NCBI GenBank assembly: GCA_028277845.1
Contig: JANQFL010000109.1
Span: 1 to 64,000, forward strand
Length of the DNA stretch: 64,000 bases
Source: Sneathiellales bacterium
Lineage (GTDB): Bacteria; Pseudomonadota; Alphaproteobacteria; JANQFL01
Direction: 5' to 3'
In this document: positions 48,608-57,763 of the stretch, piece after piece
Numbering within the stretch: position 1 is the first letter of the stretch
How the letters are laid out: each line of letters starts with the position of its first letter
Made by a program: the position numbers and the translations under genes
The notes under the pieces: model-generated
The model's input: the letters and a program-made list of their open reading frames with translations, nothing else
Told to the model about the DNA's origin: nothing
Databases searched by the model: none

Positions 48608-49549
48608 ATGTTGTCCTTCATCGCAAAGCGAGTGCTCGCCACCATCCCCGTCATGGGGGTGGTGGCACTCTTTGTTTTTCTCATGCTGCGCCTCGGTCCC
48701 GGAGATCCGGCCACGGTGATCGCCGGCGATTATGCGTCGCCGGCCGATGTCGAGCGCATCCGGGAACAACTCGGGCTGAACCAGCCCATCGTCACCCAGT
48801 TCGGTAAATGGATATGGACCCTTCTCCAGGGCGACCTCGGGATTTCGATCTTCTCCGACCTGCCGGTGGCCAAGCTGATCGGCCAACGGGTTGAGCCGAC
48901 CCTGGTGCTGGCCTTGACGACGTTGATCTTTTCGGTGCTCGTGGCGGTGCCGCTGGGTGTCATCGCGGCATGGAAGTCGGGCACCTGGATCGACCGCACC
49001 ATCATGGTTTTCTCTGTCGCCGGTTTTTCCATACCGGTGTTCGTGCTGGGCTATATGTTGATTTACAGTTTCTCCCTCGATCTCAGATGGCTGCCGGTGC
49101 AGGGATACAAAAGCCCGTTCGATGGCCTCATACCGTTCCTGCGGCACATCACGCTGCCGACCCTGGCTCTCAGCGTCATCTATATCGCCCTGATCGCCCG
49201 TATCACCCGCGCCAGCGTGCTCGAGGTACTGGGCGAGGACTACATCCGTACCGCGCGGGCCAAGGGCCAGGCCGAATCCAAGGTATTGCTCGTTCACGCC
49301 CTGAAAAACGCCGCCGTACCCATCGTGACTGTCATCGGCCTGGGCATCGCACTGCTGATCGGCGGCGTGGTGATTACGGAAAGCGTTTTCAACATTCCCG
49401 GTCTCGGGCGGCTGGTGGTCGACGCCATCCTCAAGCGCGATTATCCCATCATCCAGGGACTGATCCTGATGTTCAGTTTCGTCTATGTCCTGGTCAACCT
49501 GGCCATCGACATCGTCTATACCCTGGTCGACCCACGGATCCGGTACTGA
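48608..49549 (+). CDS. ABC importer permease (DppB family)
   Basis: A 313-residue inner membrane protein with about six membrane helices and the N-terminal FIAKRVLATIPVMGVVALFVFLML typical of DppB/OppB. The cytoplasmic EAA loop is present in the segment EDYIRTARAKGQAESKVLLVHALKNA. Its stop overlaps the start of the next permease by one base (TGATG). Confidence 0.93.
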   Translation: MLSFIAKRVLATIPVMGVVALFVFLMLRLGPGDPATVIAGDYASPADVERIREQLGLNQPIVTQFGKWIWTLLQGDLGISIFSDLPVAKLIGQRVEPTLVLALTTLIFSVLVAVPLGVIAAWKSGTWIDRTIMVFSVAGFSIPVFVLGYMLIYSFSLDLRWLPVQGYKSPFDGLIPFLRHITLPTLALSVIYIALIARITRASVLEVLGEDYIRTARAKGQAESKVLLVHALKNAAVPIVTVIGLGIALLIGGVVITESVFNIPGLGRLVVDAILKRDYPIIQGLILMFSFVYVLVNLAIDIVYTLVDPRIRY

Positions 49550-50430
49550 TGACGTACACCGGCAGCATATCGGGCGGCGGGGTGCGCGAACGGTTGGCCG
49601 ATATCCGGCGCGACCTGTTCCGGCGCTATCCCACCATGGTCATCGGCGGCGTGCTGCTCGCCGTCATGGTGGTATTGGCGGTGTTTGCGCCGGTGTTGTT
49701 TACCGGCGATCCCATTACCTTCAATCCGATCAACCGGCTCAAGGCCCCCAGTGAGCAGTTCTGGTTCGGCACCGACATGTTCGGCCGCGACATCTACAGC
49801 CGCACGCTCTACGGCGCCCGCATTTCGCTCGTGGTGGGGATTATGGCCGCCGTACTGTCCGTCGCCATTGGCCTGGTTATTGGCCTGATTGCCGGCTATG
49901 TGCGTTTGCTCGATGCCATCCTCATGCGGGTGATGGACGGTTTGATGGCCATCCCTGGCATTCTGCTGGCCATCGCACTCGTTTCGTTGTCGGGCGCCAG
50001 CGTGTTGACCGTGACGGTCGCCATCACCATTCCGGAAATCCCGCGGGTCGTGCGCCTGGTCCGTTCCATCGTGCTTTCGGTCCGGGAAGAACCGTATGTC
50101 GAGGCGGCCATCGCGGCGGGCACGCGCCTGCCGTTGATCCTGGTGCGGCACGTCCTGCCCAACACGGTGCCACCCCTGATCGTGCAGGCGACGTATGTGT
50201 GTGCCTCGGCCATGCTCACCGAAGCTCTGCTCGGTTTTCTTGGCGCCGGAACACCGCCGGAGATACCCAGTTGGGGGAACATCATGGCCGAGGGCCGGAC
50301 GTACTTCCAACTTGCGCCGTGGATCATTTTCTTCCCGGGCATCGCCTTGGCGCTGACAATCCTTGCCGTGAACGTCCTGGGGGACGGCCTGCGCGACACC
50401 CTTGACCCCCGTATTGCCAAGAAGATGTAG
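49549..50430 (+). CDS. ABC importer permease (DppC family)
   Basis: A 293-residue DppC/OppC-type permease with an N-terminal membrane helix preceded by a short cytoplasmic region, the conserved FGTDMFGRDIYSRTLYGAR segment, and the EAA loop around REEPYVEAAIAAGTR. Forms the channel with the DppB-like subunit. The ATP-binding gene starts 6 bases after its stop. Confidence 0.93.
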   Translation: MTYTGSISGGGVRERLADIRRDLFRRYPTMVIGGVLLAVMVVLAVFAPVLFTGDPITFNPINRLKAPSEQFWFGTDMFGRDIYSRTLYGARISLVVGIMAAVLSVAIGLVIGLIAGYVRLLDAILMRVMDGLMAIPGILLAIALVSLSGASVLTVTVAITIPEIPRVVRLVRSIVLSVREEPYVEAAIAAGTRLPLILVRHVLPNTVPPLIVQATYVCASAMLTEALLGFLGAGTPPEIPSWGNIMAEGRTYFQLAPWIIFFPGIALALTILAVNVLGDGLRDTLDPRIAKKM

Positions 50431-50436
50431 CCGGCC

Positions 50437-52092
50437 ATGAACGAGAAACAGCAACCGGTTCTCGAAATACGGGATCTGACCGTCCGGCTGCCGGCGAGCG
50501 CCGACCGTGACAACGCCGTGGAAGAGGTGTCCCTCGCGGTGCATGGCCAGGAAATCGTTTGCGTCGTCGGCGAATCGGGCTCGGGCAAATCCGTCACCGC
50601 CCATACGGTGATGGGATTGCTGCCGAAGGCGCAACTGACGCCGACCTCGGGCGAGATTCTCCTGCAGGGGGAAGACCTGCTGAAGAAAACCCCGAAGCAG
50701 ATCCGCGACCTGCGCGGCGTCCGCATGTCGATGATCTTTCAGGAGCCGATGACCGCCCTCAACCCGGTGATGACGGTGGGACAGCAGATCGAGGAAGTCC
50801 TGAAGATCCATACCAAACTGTCGCCGGCCGAGCGCATGGCACGGGTCGCCAAGGTCATGGACGGTGTGCGGTTGCCGGATCCGGAGCGAATCATTCGTTC
50901 CTATCCCCACCAGTTGTCCGGTGGCCAGCGCCAGCGGGTCATGATTGCGGCGGCCCTGGTCCTGGAACCGGCTCTGCTGATTGCCGACGAACCGACGACA
51001 GCGCTGGATGTGACCACCCAGGCGCAGATCCTCAAGCTGATCCGTGAGATCCAGCAGACCCACCATACGGCCGTCCTGTTCATTACCCATGATTTCGGTG
51101 TCGTGGCCGAAATCGCCGACCGCGTGGTGGTGATGCAGACCGGCCGGGTGGTGGAGCAGGGGGCCGCGAAGGAGGTTCTGCGTAATCCGCAACACCCCTA
51201 TACGCGGATGCTGATTTCGTCCGTGCCCGGTGTTCATCCGCCAAAGCGGGAATCCAAGGACTCTCATCCCATCGTCCTGGAAACCCGGGCGCTCAGCAAA
51301 ACCTATGGCGGTGGCGGCTTCTTCCGCAAGGAGCATGACGTTCTCGCCGCCGACCGGGTCGATTTCACGGTGCGGCGGGGCGAAACCGTCGGAATCGTCG
51401 GCGAGTCTGGGTCGGGGAAATCAACGGTGGCCCGTTGCGTCGTCCGCCTGATCGATCCAACCAGCGGCGAGATCCGCATCGACGATTTGGATATCGCCAC
51501 CATGCCGGTCGGCCGTCTGCGCGATCATAGGCGCAATGTTCAGATCGTCTTCCAGGATCCCTACCGGTCGCTCAATCCGCGTCGTACCGTCGGCGCTTCG
51601 ATCATCGAAGGGCCGATGAATTTCGGCGTGTCCCGGAAAGAAGCCATGCAGCGGGCCCGGGATTTGATGACCCTGGTCGACCTGGACCCGGAGGCATTGG
51701 ACCGTTATCCCCATCAGTTTTCCGGTGGCCAGCGGCAGCGGATCTGTATCGCCCGTGCGTTGGCCATGGAACCCGAGGTGCTGGTGGCCGACGAAGCGGT
51801 GTCGGCGCTCGATGTTTCGGTCCAGGCGCAGGTGCTGGAGCTTCTCGACGATGTGCGCAAACGCTTCAATCTGGCGTTGCTGTTCATCACCCACGATTTG
51901 CGCGTGGCGGCGCAGATCTGCGACCGTGTCATCGTGATGCACAGGGGCAAGGTCGTCGAACAGGGTTTCGCCAAAGAGATTTTCGGGACGCCGCAGCACG
52001 ATTATACCCGGGCGCTGCTCGATGCCGCGCCGGGCAAGGACTTCGACTTCGGCCAGTTCGAGCGCGCGCCGCTTGACGCCGTCAGCGACTGA
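50437..52092 (+). CDS. Fused double ATP-binding subunit of the ABC importer (DppD-DppF fusion)
   Basis: A 551-residue protein containing two complete ABC ATPase domains (about 5-260 and 280-545). Each has Walker A ([24 protein letters not shown]), an LSGGQRQR or FSGGQRQR signature and Walker B ([24 protein letters not shown]). Most Dpp/Opp systems encode these as two proteins. With the binding protein and two permeases it completes a four-gene importer. A gene remnant on the other strand ends 1 base beyond its stop. Confidence 0.93.
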   Translation: MNEKQQPVLEIRDLTVRLPASADRDNAVEEVSLAVHGQEIVCVVGESGSGKSVTAHTVMGLLPKAQLTPTSGEILLQGEDLLKKTPKQIRDLRGVRMSMIFQEPMTALNPVMTVGQQIEEVLKIHTKLSPAERMARVAKVMDGVRLPDPERIIRSYPHQLSGGQRQRVMIAAALVLEPALLIADEPTTALDVTTQAQILKLIREIQQTHHTAVLFITHDFGVVAEIADRVVVMQTGRVVEQGAAKEVLRNPQHPYTRMLISSVPGVHPPKRESKDSHPIVLETRALSKTYGGGGFFRKEHDVLAADRVDFTVRRGETVGIVGESGSGKSTVARCVVRLIDPTSGEIRIDDLDIATMPVGRLRDHRRNVQIVFQDPYRSLNPRRTVGASIIEGPMNFGVSRKEAMQRARDLMTLVDLDPEALDRYPHQFSGGQRQRICIARALAMEPEVLVADEAVSALDVSVQAQVLELLDDVRKRFNLALLFITHDLRVAAQICDRVIVMHRGKVVEQGFAKEIFGTPQHDYTRALLDAAPGKDFDFGQFERAPLDAVSD

Positions 52093-52093
52093 T

Positions 52094-52180
52094 TTACCGT
52101 CCTGTTTTCAGGCCGCCCGTGCCGTCGATAATACCGGCGCCGGGTATAACAATATCTGCCGCCGTTGCCTGCTGCGCCAT
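52094..52180 (-). pseudogene. 28-codon stub of an N-acyl-D-amino-acid deacylase-type amidohydrolase
   Basis: Minus strand: GGGAGG six bases before an ATG, then 28 codons and a stop. The peptide contains ADIVIPGAGIIDGTGG, the typical beginning of D-aminoacylase/dihydroorotase-like amidohydrolases of about 480-550 residues (V-I-x-G-x-x-I-I-D-G-T-G). The remaining body, with all metal ligands, is missing: the frame stops directly against the end of the ABC ATPase gene. It looks like the 5' end of a gene whose rest was deleted. The short product may still be translated. Confidence 0.6.
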
Positions 52181-52298
52181 TGGCACCTCCCTTGGTAGAA
52201 GCTGGTGCTCGGGAGGAGGATAGCGGCAAGTTCCGGCTACGCCCAACGCCTTTGATGGTTGACCGTGGGTCATGTCGGTCATGGCAAGGAGCTGGAGT

Positions 52299-52341
52299 AA
52301 AAAAACCCGTTGGGCGGTGCTTGTCCGACTTGTCCCAACAA
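52299..52341 (-). terminator. Terminator after the aromatic reductase-dehydrogenase-decarboxylase operon
   Basis: On the minus strand GTTGGG (52339-52334) pairs with CCCAAC (52314-52309 region), extended by wobble pairs, and is followed by seven T (52305-52299). It lies about 55-95 bases beyond the decarboxylase stop at 52395. The gap 52181-52394 otherwise holds only this element and the ribosome site of the amidohydrolase stub. Confidence 0.7.
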
Positions 52342-52394
52342 CCGGACCCCATGTCTTTGCGCTATCGGTATTCGGTTCCAAACATTCAGGTGAC

Positions 52395-53387
52395 TTACAC
52401 GACATGTGCTTCCAATGTCGCGGGATGGAACAACTCGTCGATGGTTATGCGCCGGTTCGACAGTCCCTGGCGGTGGTGGTGGTCGAGGAAGGCGTCGAGG
52501 GTGGCCGTGTTGTTGGTGGCGCCGTACGACCAGTAGTCGGCCCCCATGAGGTTCCGCGCCGCGTGGATCTGGTCCTCGACGAAGGGGAGCGTCACCTTGG
52601 TCGCGGCGGTGTCGTCCAGGTGGTGGAGCGCCACCGACTTGGACCGGCCGAAGGCCTTGTAGAGGGCGGCCGGCAGCCACGGGTGCGCCTCGGCCAAACC
52701 GCGCCGGACGCCAAGCAAATGCATGATGGGGAAAATGCCCGTGCGCCGGTAATAGTCCGAGGCAACCTCTATTGAATTGGGGAACAGGCGGCCCACATGG
52801 GGGTGGCCCCGGTCGAAGCACGACAAGGCGCGCGGGCCGATAAATCCGTCAATCTCGCCGGCCGTCAGAAGGTCGTTGAGGGAGCGTCCCTCGGGCGCGT
52901 TTTCCAGCGCGATCTCGGGCGGCAGATCGATCTTGATTTTTTCCGGACGGCCCGGGGTTTCCATGCCGCCGCGCACCCAGGTGACGTCCGAAGGCTTGAC
53001 GCCGTAATCATCCTCCAGGATAGCCCGCGCCCAGACATTGGCCGACAACTGGTATTCCGCCAGGCCGATGCGCCGGCCCTTGAGGTCGGCGGGTTCGTCG
53101 ATGCCGCGGTCGGTACGGATGTAGATGGACGTATGTCGGAAGGCGCGCGACAGGAACGCGGGCACGGCGATGTATTCCGGTTCGCCCCTGTCGACGCTCA
53201 CGGTGTAGGAGGCGAACGACATTTCGCAGACATCGAACTCACGGTGACGGAAGGCGCGGAAGAAGATCTCTTCCGGTTCCAGGGTCATGAACACCGGATC
53301 GACGCCGTCGATCCGGACCCGGCCGTCGATCAGCGGTCGGGTCCGGTCATAGTCGCCAATGGCGACCGATAGTCTGAGATTGCTCAC
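52395..53387 (-). CDS. 4,5-dihydroxyphthalate decarboxylase-like protein
   Basis: A 330-residue protein of the group that contains phthalate-pathway 4,5-dihydroxyphthalate decarboxylase (Pht5 type) and is related to periplasmic binding proteins (NMT1/THI5-like fold). It has no signal peptide, consistent with a cytoplasmic enzyme. Typical segments are AIGDYDRTRPLIDGRV, FDVCEMSFASY, LKGRRIGLAEYQ and SVALHHLDDTA. It is last in a minus-strand operon after the reductase and the dehydrogenase (25-bp gap). It would remove a carboxyl group from the dihydroxylated ring. Confidence 0.82.
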   Translation of the reverse strand: MSNLRLSVAIGDYDRTRPLIDGRVRIDGVDPVFMTLEPEEIFFRAFRHREFDVCEMSFASYTVSVDRGEPEYIAVPAFLSRAFRHTSIYIRTDRGIDEPADLKGRRIGLAEYQLSANVWARAILEDDYGVKPSDVTWVRGGMETPGRPEKIKIDLPPEIALENAPEGRSLNDLLTAGEIDGFIGPRALSCFDRGHPHVGRLFPNSIEVASDYYRRTGIFPIMHLLGVRRGLAEAHPWLPAALYKAFGRSKSVALHHLDDTAATKVTLPFVEDQIHAARNLMGADYWSYGATNNTATLDAFLDHHHRQGLSNRRITIDELFHPATLEAHVV

Positions 53388-53412
53388 CCCTTATCCTTTC
53401 GCCTGATGTTAT

Positions 53413-54633
53413 TTATTGCGCCACCGCTTCGGCGGGGACCTGCAGCGTCAACGGCACATCCCGGTTCTCGTCCGCCGATTGCAGTATGGCCAGGCACACC
53501 TCCAGCGACGCCAGGCCCCAGGCGCCGGAATGCAGCGGAGCCGCGTCGTCGACCACCGCCGCATAGAGTTCGTCCATCACCGTTTGGCGCGGCACGGGCG
53601 GCACCGGAACGGTGTCGTGTGTTTTTTCGCTGTCGCCGTAGACCGTGACGCCGGTGGCGGTCAGCCGCAAATCGGCACGGTCGCAACTGGCCAGGACAAA
53701 GCCGAAATGCTCGTGCGCCGCCGGGAACGGTCCATCGGTGGTTGGTGAAGACCCGTCCTGACCGTAATTGCGCCGGCGCTTGACCTCGGTTTCATCGCCG
53801 CCGCCGTCGATGGCCGCCAACTGGGCCCGCGCGCCGCCATAGGCGACGGGGTCTTGCGGGTGGCCGAGTTCGCCGATCCAATCCATCAATTCGTTGCTGT
53901 CGTAGTGGGCGTAACCCGAATAGGTCAACGACGCCATGACGCCATCGTCGAAGGCGATCTGCGCCATATAGGCACCGTCGGCCTGCCGCGCCGGATCCCA
54001 GGCCCCGGTGAAGGCCCGGACGCTGCGGGCCATGCCCCCGGCCAGCAGGCGGATCACGTCGACCTGGTGTGCCCCTTGGCTGAACACCACGCCGCCGCCC
54101 TGCGCCCGGTCCAGTTCCTCCGGGCGGCGCGGTCGGTAGAGAAAATCGGTGTAGTTCATGGCCTGTATCATGCGCACCCGGCCGACGGTTCCGCTGGCGA
54201 TCAGGTCACGGGCGCGCAGCACCGGCGGATCGAAGCTGTGGCTGGGGCCGACGATCAGATGCACGCCGGCAGTGGCGGCGGCGTCAACCATGCGCCAGCC
54301 ATCGGCCAACGTCACCGCCAGGGGTTTTTCCACCAGGATGTGCTTGCCGGCGCGGGCGGCGATGGCGACGTGCTCGGCATGAAACTGGTGCGGACTGGCG
54401 ATGTAGACCGCTTCCACGTTCGGGTCGCGGCACAGGCTTTCGAGGTCGTCATAGGCCGGGGCGTCGAAATCGGCACTGAACCGGGCCCGGGTGGCGGGGT
54501 TGGGCGTGGTCGCGGCGGCAAGGCGGAAACGGGCGTCACGGCCGAAGGTCGGCAGCATCAACGTAAAACCGCGTCCCAGGCCGCATACGCCGAGGCCGAC
54601 TTGCCGGCCGGGATTGTCCTGCGATGCCATCAT
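53413..54633 (-). CDS. Gfo/Idh/MocA oxidoreductase, phthalate dihydrodiol dehydrogenase-like
   Basis: A 406-residue NAD(P)-dependent dehydrogenase. A Rossmann fold opens with LGVCGLGRG; the EKP motif is present in ILVEKPLA (about residue 101), and the second domain has GGGVVFSQGAHQVDVIRLL. The subtype resembles phthalate 4,5-cis-dihydrodiol dehydrogenase (Pht4), which rearomatises the dihydroxylated ring. Context between a phthalate-type reductase and decarboxylase agrees with this role. Start is ATG at 54633 (a second ATG follows at once). Confidence 0.83.
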   Translation of the reverse strand: MMASQDNPGRQVGLGVCGLGRGFTLMLPTFGRDARFRLAAATTPNPATRARFSADFDAPAYDDLESLCRDPNVEAVYIASPHQFHAEHVAIAARAGKHILVEKPLAVTLADGWRMVDAAATAGVHLIVGPSHSFDPPVLRARDLIASGTVGRVRMIQAMNYTDFLYRPRRPEELDRAQGGGVVFSQGAHQVDVIRLLAGGMARSVRAFTGAWDPARQADGAYMAQIAFDDGVMASLTYSGYAHYDSNELMDWIGELGHPQDPVAYGGARAQLAAIDGGGDETEVKRRRNYGQDGSSPTTDGPFPAAHEHFGFVLASCDRADLRLTATGVTVYGDSEKTHDTVPVPPVPRQTVMDELYAAVVDDAAPLHSGAWGLASLEVCLAILQSADENRDVPLTLQVPAEAVAQ

Positions 54634-54656
54634 GCGCTCACGCTCTCGAATCCGGT

Positions 54657-55622
54657 CTACCAGTCCAGCACCAGTTGATCGCCACGGGCGCGGGACACGC
54701 AGATCATGATATTGTCGAAGCGTTCCTCATCGGTCAGCACCATGTCGCGGTGGTCGACATCGCCGGCAACCAACGTCACTTTGCAGGTGCCGCAGGTCCC
54801 GCTTTCGCACGAACTCGGCACGCTCTCGCCGGCCTCGCGCAGGGCCTCCAGGATCGTCTTGTCGGCAGGGACATCAACGCTCATGCCGGTAATGTCGTGG
54901 CGCACCGTGAAGGCATGATCCGCAGCCGTGACCGCTTCGACATCGGCGGCAAAGTCCTCGAAGTGCACCGAGCCTGCCGGCCAATGTCCGGTAACGCCGC
55001 GGACTTCCTCCATCAACGGTTTGGGACCACAGCAGTAGATGTGCGCCTTGCCCGGTTTCTCGCACAGGTCCCAGAAATCAAACGCCTTGTCGGGATCGCC
55101 GCCGTCGTGATGGATCGTCACGTGCGGGGCAAACGGCGGTGCGGACAGCTCGTCGCGGAACGCCGTGACTTCGGGGCCGCGGGTACAGTAGACCAGGCGG
55201 AACGGCGTGCCGTCGCGCAGCAATTGGCGGGCCATCGACATGATCGGCGTGATGCCGATGCCGCCGGCGATCAGGACGTATTCCGGCGCCGGCCGCAACG
55301 CGAAATTGTTCATCGGGACCGAGACGTCCAGCGTGTCGCCTTGGCTGGTATCTCCGGTCAGGCTGCGCGAACCGCCCCGGCCCCCGGCTTCGGCCTTGAC
55401 GCCCAGCACGTAGTGGTCGGTGTCCCGCGGGTCGTTGGCCAGGGAATAATGCCGCATGGCGCCCGACGGCGTGCGCACGGCGACATGGGCGCCGGCACTA
55501 AACCGGGGAAGGGCGGCGCCGTCCTCGCGCGCCAATTCGAACAGCCAAATGCCGTCGGCAAGCGCCGATTTCCGCCGAATCACGAGCCGTTGCAGGCCCG
55601 CTTCGTCCACAGTACCCGTCAT
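54657..55622 (-). CDS. Phthalate dioxygenase reductase-type PDR/VanB oxidoreductase
   Basis: A 321-residue FMN/NADH reductase with a C-terminal plant-type 2Fe-2S domain. Order: flavin domain with RHYSLANDPRD (about 60-72), nucleotide domain with AGGIGITPIMSMARQL (about 119-134) and CCGPKPLMEEV, then the iron-sulfur site CESGTCGTCKV plus a distant Cys (about 270-310). It passes electrons from NADH to the ring-hydroxylating oxygenase encoded divergently at 55744. First gene of the minus-strand operon. Confidence 0.9.
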   Translation of the reverse strand: MTGTVDEAGLQRLVIRRKSALADGIWLFELAREDGAALPRFSAGAHVAVRTPSGAMRHYSLANDPRDTDHYVLGVKAEAGGRGGSRSLTGDTSQGDTLDVSVPMNNFALRPAPEYVLIAGGIGITPIMSMARQLLRDGTPFRLVYCTRGPEVTAFRDELSAPPFAPHVTIHHDGGDPDKAFDFWDLCEKPGKAHIYCCGPKPLMEEVRGVTGHWPAGSVHFEDFAADVEAVTAADHAFTVRHDITGMSVDVPADKTILEALREAGESVPSSCESGTCGTCKVTLVAGDVDHRDMVLTDEERFDNIMICVSRARGDQLVLDW

Positions 55623-55658
55623 GGGGATATTGCCTGAAACTTGTCGGTTCTGATTTTC

Positions 55659-55687
55659 TTGACCTTTTTATCTTAGAAATCTAACTT
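55659..55687 (+). promoter_or_regulatory. Oxygenase promoter with operator A in its spacer
   Basis: TTGACC (55659-55664), 17 bases, TAACTT (55682-55687). The spacer and -10 contain the 12-bp palindrome TTAGAAATCTAA (55673-55684), called operator A here. A repressor bound there would block RNA polymerase directly. The region also lies upstream of the divergent reductase gene, so both transcripts could be controlled. Confidence 0.6.
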
Positions 55688-55743
55688 CTTGTCCAGGACT
55701 GTTTGTTGGAACGGTCTTCATGGAAGAATAAGGTGATAAGAAA

Positions 55744-57048
55744 ATGTTGTCAGGCGAGGAAAACGATCTGCTTTGCCGGGTCGAAGGCGATGCCCCCATG
55801 GGCCAACTCATGCGGCGCCACTGGGTGCCTGCGCTGCTGTCGGAGGAAGTGGCCGAGCCCGACGGCAAACCGGTCCGCGTGCGTGCGCTGGGCATTAACA
55901 TGGTTGCCTTCCGCGATAGCGAAGGCCGGCTCGGAATCATGGACGAGCTGTGTCCACACCGCCGCGCGTCGTTGGTTTATGGCCGCAACGAGGAGTGCGG
56001 CCTGCGCTGCCTCTATCACGGCTGGAAGATCGACGTCGATGGCAACGTAACGGAGATGTCGTCGGAACCACCCGGCAGCACGTTGACGGAGAAGGTCAAA
56101 CACAAGGTCTATCCGTCGCGGGAATGGGGCGGCTTCGTCTGGATCTATCTTGGACCGGCCGAGGAAATGCCGGAATTCGAGCCGCCGGCATTCGCGCCGG
56201 AAGAAGACACCAAGGTATCGATCCTCAAGATCAAAGTACCGTGCAACTGGGCGCAAATCACCGAAGGCCAGATCGATTCGGCCCATTCCTCCAGCCTGCA
56301 TTCGTCGGACATGGTGCCGGCGCGGGTCAATAGCGCCGGCGCGACGGAGACCAACTGGCTGCGGCCGTCGACCGACAAGTCGCCGCGGCTGCAGGTCCAG
56401 CGCACCGACTTCGGCTTCCGCTACGCCGCCATCCGCAGACCGATCAAGAACGCGGCGTCGCACGACTATGTCCGGGTTACCGTGTTCATCGCGCCGTTTA
56501 CATCGCTGATACCGCCCAACACGTCCTACAACGTGGCCAGCGTCATCGTGCCGATCGACGACGAGAATACGGCGTTTCACTTCATCGCCTGGGGTGGAGT
56601 CGATTGTCCCGATACCGAGACCTGGCGAAAGTTCGCCAACGCCCAGCCCGGCATCGACCTGGACGACGATTACAACTGCCTGCGCACCTTGGACAACGAC
56701 TTCATGCAGGATCGGGAGAAGATGAAGACCGGCAATTTCACCGGCATCGCCGGCATTCCCAACCAGGACATCGCCATGTGGGTGTCGATGGGGCCGATCG
56801 TCGACCGCAGCAGGGAGGTGCTGGGCGCCAGCGACATGGCGATCGTCGAATTCCGCCGCATCATGGTCGAGGCGGCGCGGACGATGCAACAGGGCGGCCC
56901 GGCGATCGGAACCGCCGAACCGCGCGTCCCTCATGCCAGCATTGCTTCCTATCAGGGCGTCATCGAAAAGTCCGTCGATTGGCGCACCATGGGCGCCGCC
57001 GCCGAGGAGTTGCAGGCCGCTGCGGCGTCGGCGAAGGAGGCGTCCTGA
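55744..57048 (+). CDS. Rieske aromatic ring-hydroxylating oxygenase, phthalate 4,5-dioxygenase-like
   Basis: A 434-residue oxygenase subunit. The Rieske site C70-x-H72 ... C89-x2-H92 has the required C-x-H-x16-C-x2-H spacing. The mononuclear iron site is suggested by the segment EGQIDSAHSSSLHSSD (Asp and two His, about 180-195). N-terminal CRVEGDAPMGQLMRRHWVPALL is typical of the phthalate dioxygenase (Pht3) group, which lacks a beta subunit. It adds two hydroxyls to an aromatic acid with electrons from the divergent reductase. It ends 15 bases before the convergent MarR gene. Confidence 0.9.
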   Translation: MLSGEENDLLCRVEGDAPMGQLMRRHWVPALLSEEVAEPDGKPVRVRALGINMVAFRDSEGRLGIMDELCPHRRASLVYGRNEECGLRCLYHGWKIDVDGNVTEMSSEPPGSTLTEKVKHKVYPSREWGGFVWIYLGPAEEMPEFEPPAFAPEEDTKVSILKIKVPCNWAQITEGQIDSAHSSSLHSSDMVPARVNSAGATETNWLRPSTDKSPRLQVQRTDFGFRYAAIRRPIKNAASHDYVRVTVFIAPFTSLIPPNTSYNVASVIVPIDDENTAFHFIAWGGVDCPDTETWRKFANAQPGIDLDDDYNCLRTLDNDFMQDREKMKTGNFTGIAGIPNQDIAMWVSMGPIVDRSREVLGASDMAIVEFRRIMVEAARTMQQGGPAIGTAEPRVPHASIASYQGVIEKSVDWRTMGAAAEELQAAAASAKEAS

Positions 57049-57063
57049 CCGTCGTCGGGGCAA

Positions 57064-57705
57064 TCAGGGTTTCTTGATGCGTGCCTTGGTTTTCCTCGCC
57101 GGTTTGGCTTTTGTTTTGACAGGCTTCCTGGCTGGCGTTTCGCCGGCCTGGGTCGTGCGTTTGCCGATTTCGCGGGTCGAGGCGACGCGCAATCCCTGAT
57201 CCATCGCCCGGGCCTCGTCGGCGGCCATGTTTTCAATCATCTTCAACAGCGTCCGCCGGGTGGTTTTGATGTCGGCCTTGGATATGCCGGCACTTGCCAG
57301 GGTGTTCGTCTCCTCCGCCATTGGCACCAATACGTCCTGCAACGCCTGCCCCTTGTCCGTGAGAAAGATGTGCAGTTTCTTGCGGTTGCCGGGCAGATGG
57401 CGCCGCGTCACCAGCCCCAGTTCCTCCATACGCAAAATGGCGGTATGGGTGGTCGGTTCCATCAGGCCGGCCAAGACGCTGAGTTCCCGCTGGGTCAATC
57501 CGTCGCGTTCCCAAAGAATGCGCAGAAACGTCCATTGCCCGAACGAAATGTCGTGATCCGAGAGGCGCAATTGCAAAGCCCGGGCGAATCCCCGCGACGT
57601 GACACGGATGAGGTGTGCCATGCGCTCGTCGGGCAGGGACTGCCGCCAAAGCTGAACGACATCCTCCGTCGGTTCTCCGGGGTCGGCTGACTTACGTGAA
57701 ACCAT
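57064..57705 (-). CDS. MarR family transcription regulator with a basic C-terminal tail
   Basis: A 213-residue MarR protein. The winged helix lies at about 50-130, with FGQWTFLRILWERDGLTQRELS, the recognition region MEPTTHTAILRMEELGLVTRR and the wing NRKKLHIFLTDKG. Beyond the usual ~150 residues there is an unusual Lys/Arg/Ala/Pro-rich tail (about 185-213, with KPARKTKARIKKP) that may add nonspecific DNA contact. It is convergent with the oxygenase gene and divergent from the TRAP importer. Three palindromes in the cluster fit the type of site MarR dimers bind; aromatic acids are common MarR effectors. Confidence 0.9.
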   Translation of the reverse strand: MVSRKSADPGEPTEDVVQLWRQSLPDERMAHLIRVTSRGFARALQLRLSDHDISFGQWTFLRILWERDGLTQRELSVLAGLMEPTTHTAILRMEELGLVTRRHLPGNRKKLHIFLTDKGQALQDVLVPMAEETNTLASAGISKADIKTTRRTLLKMIENMAADEARAMDQGLRVASTREIGKRTTQAGETPARKPVKTKAKPARKTKARIKKP

Positions 57706-57763
57706 AAATAATCCTGTGCTTCCGGCGTTCTACGGGTGCCCAACGCGTGGGCAGTACAACGGT

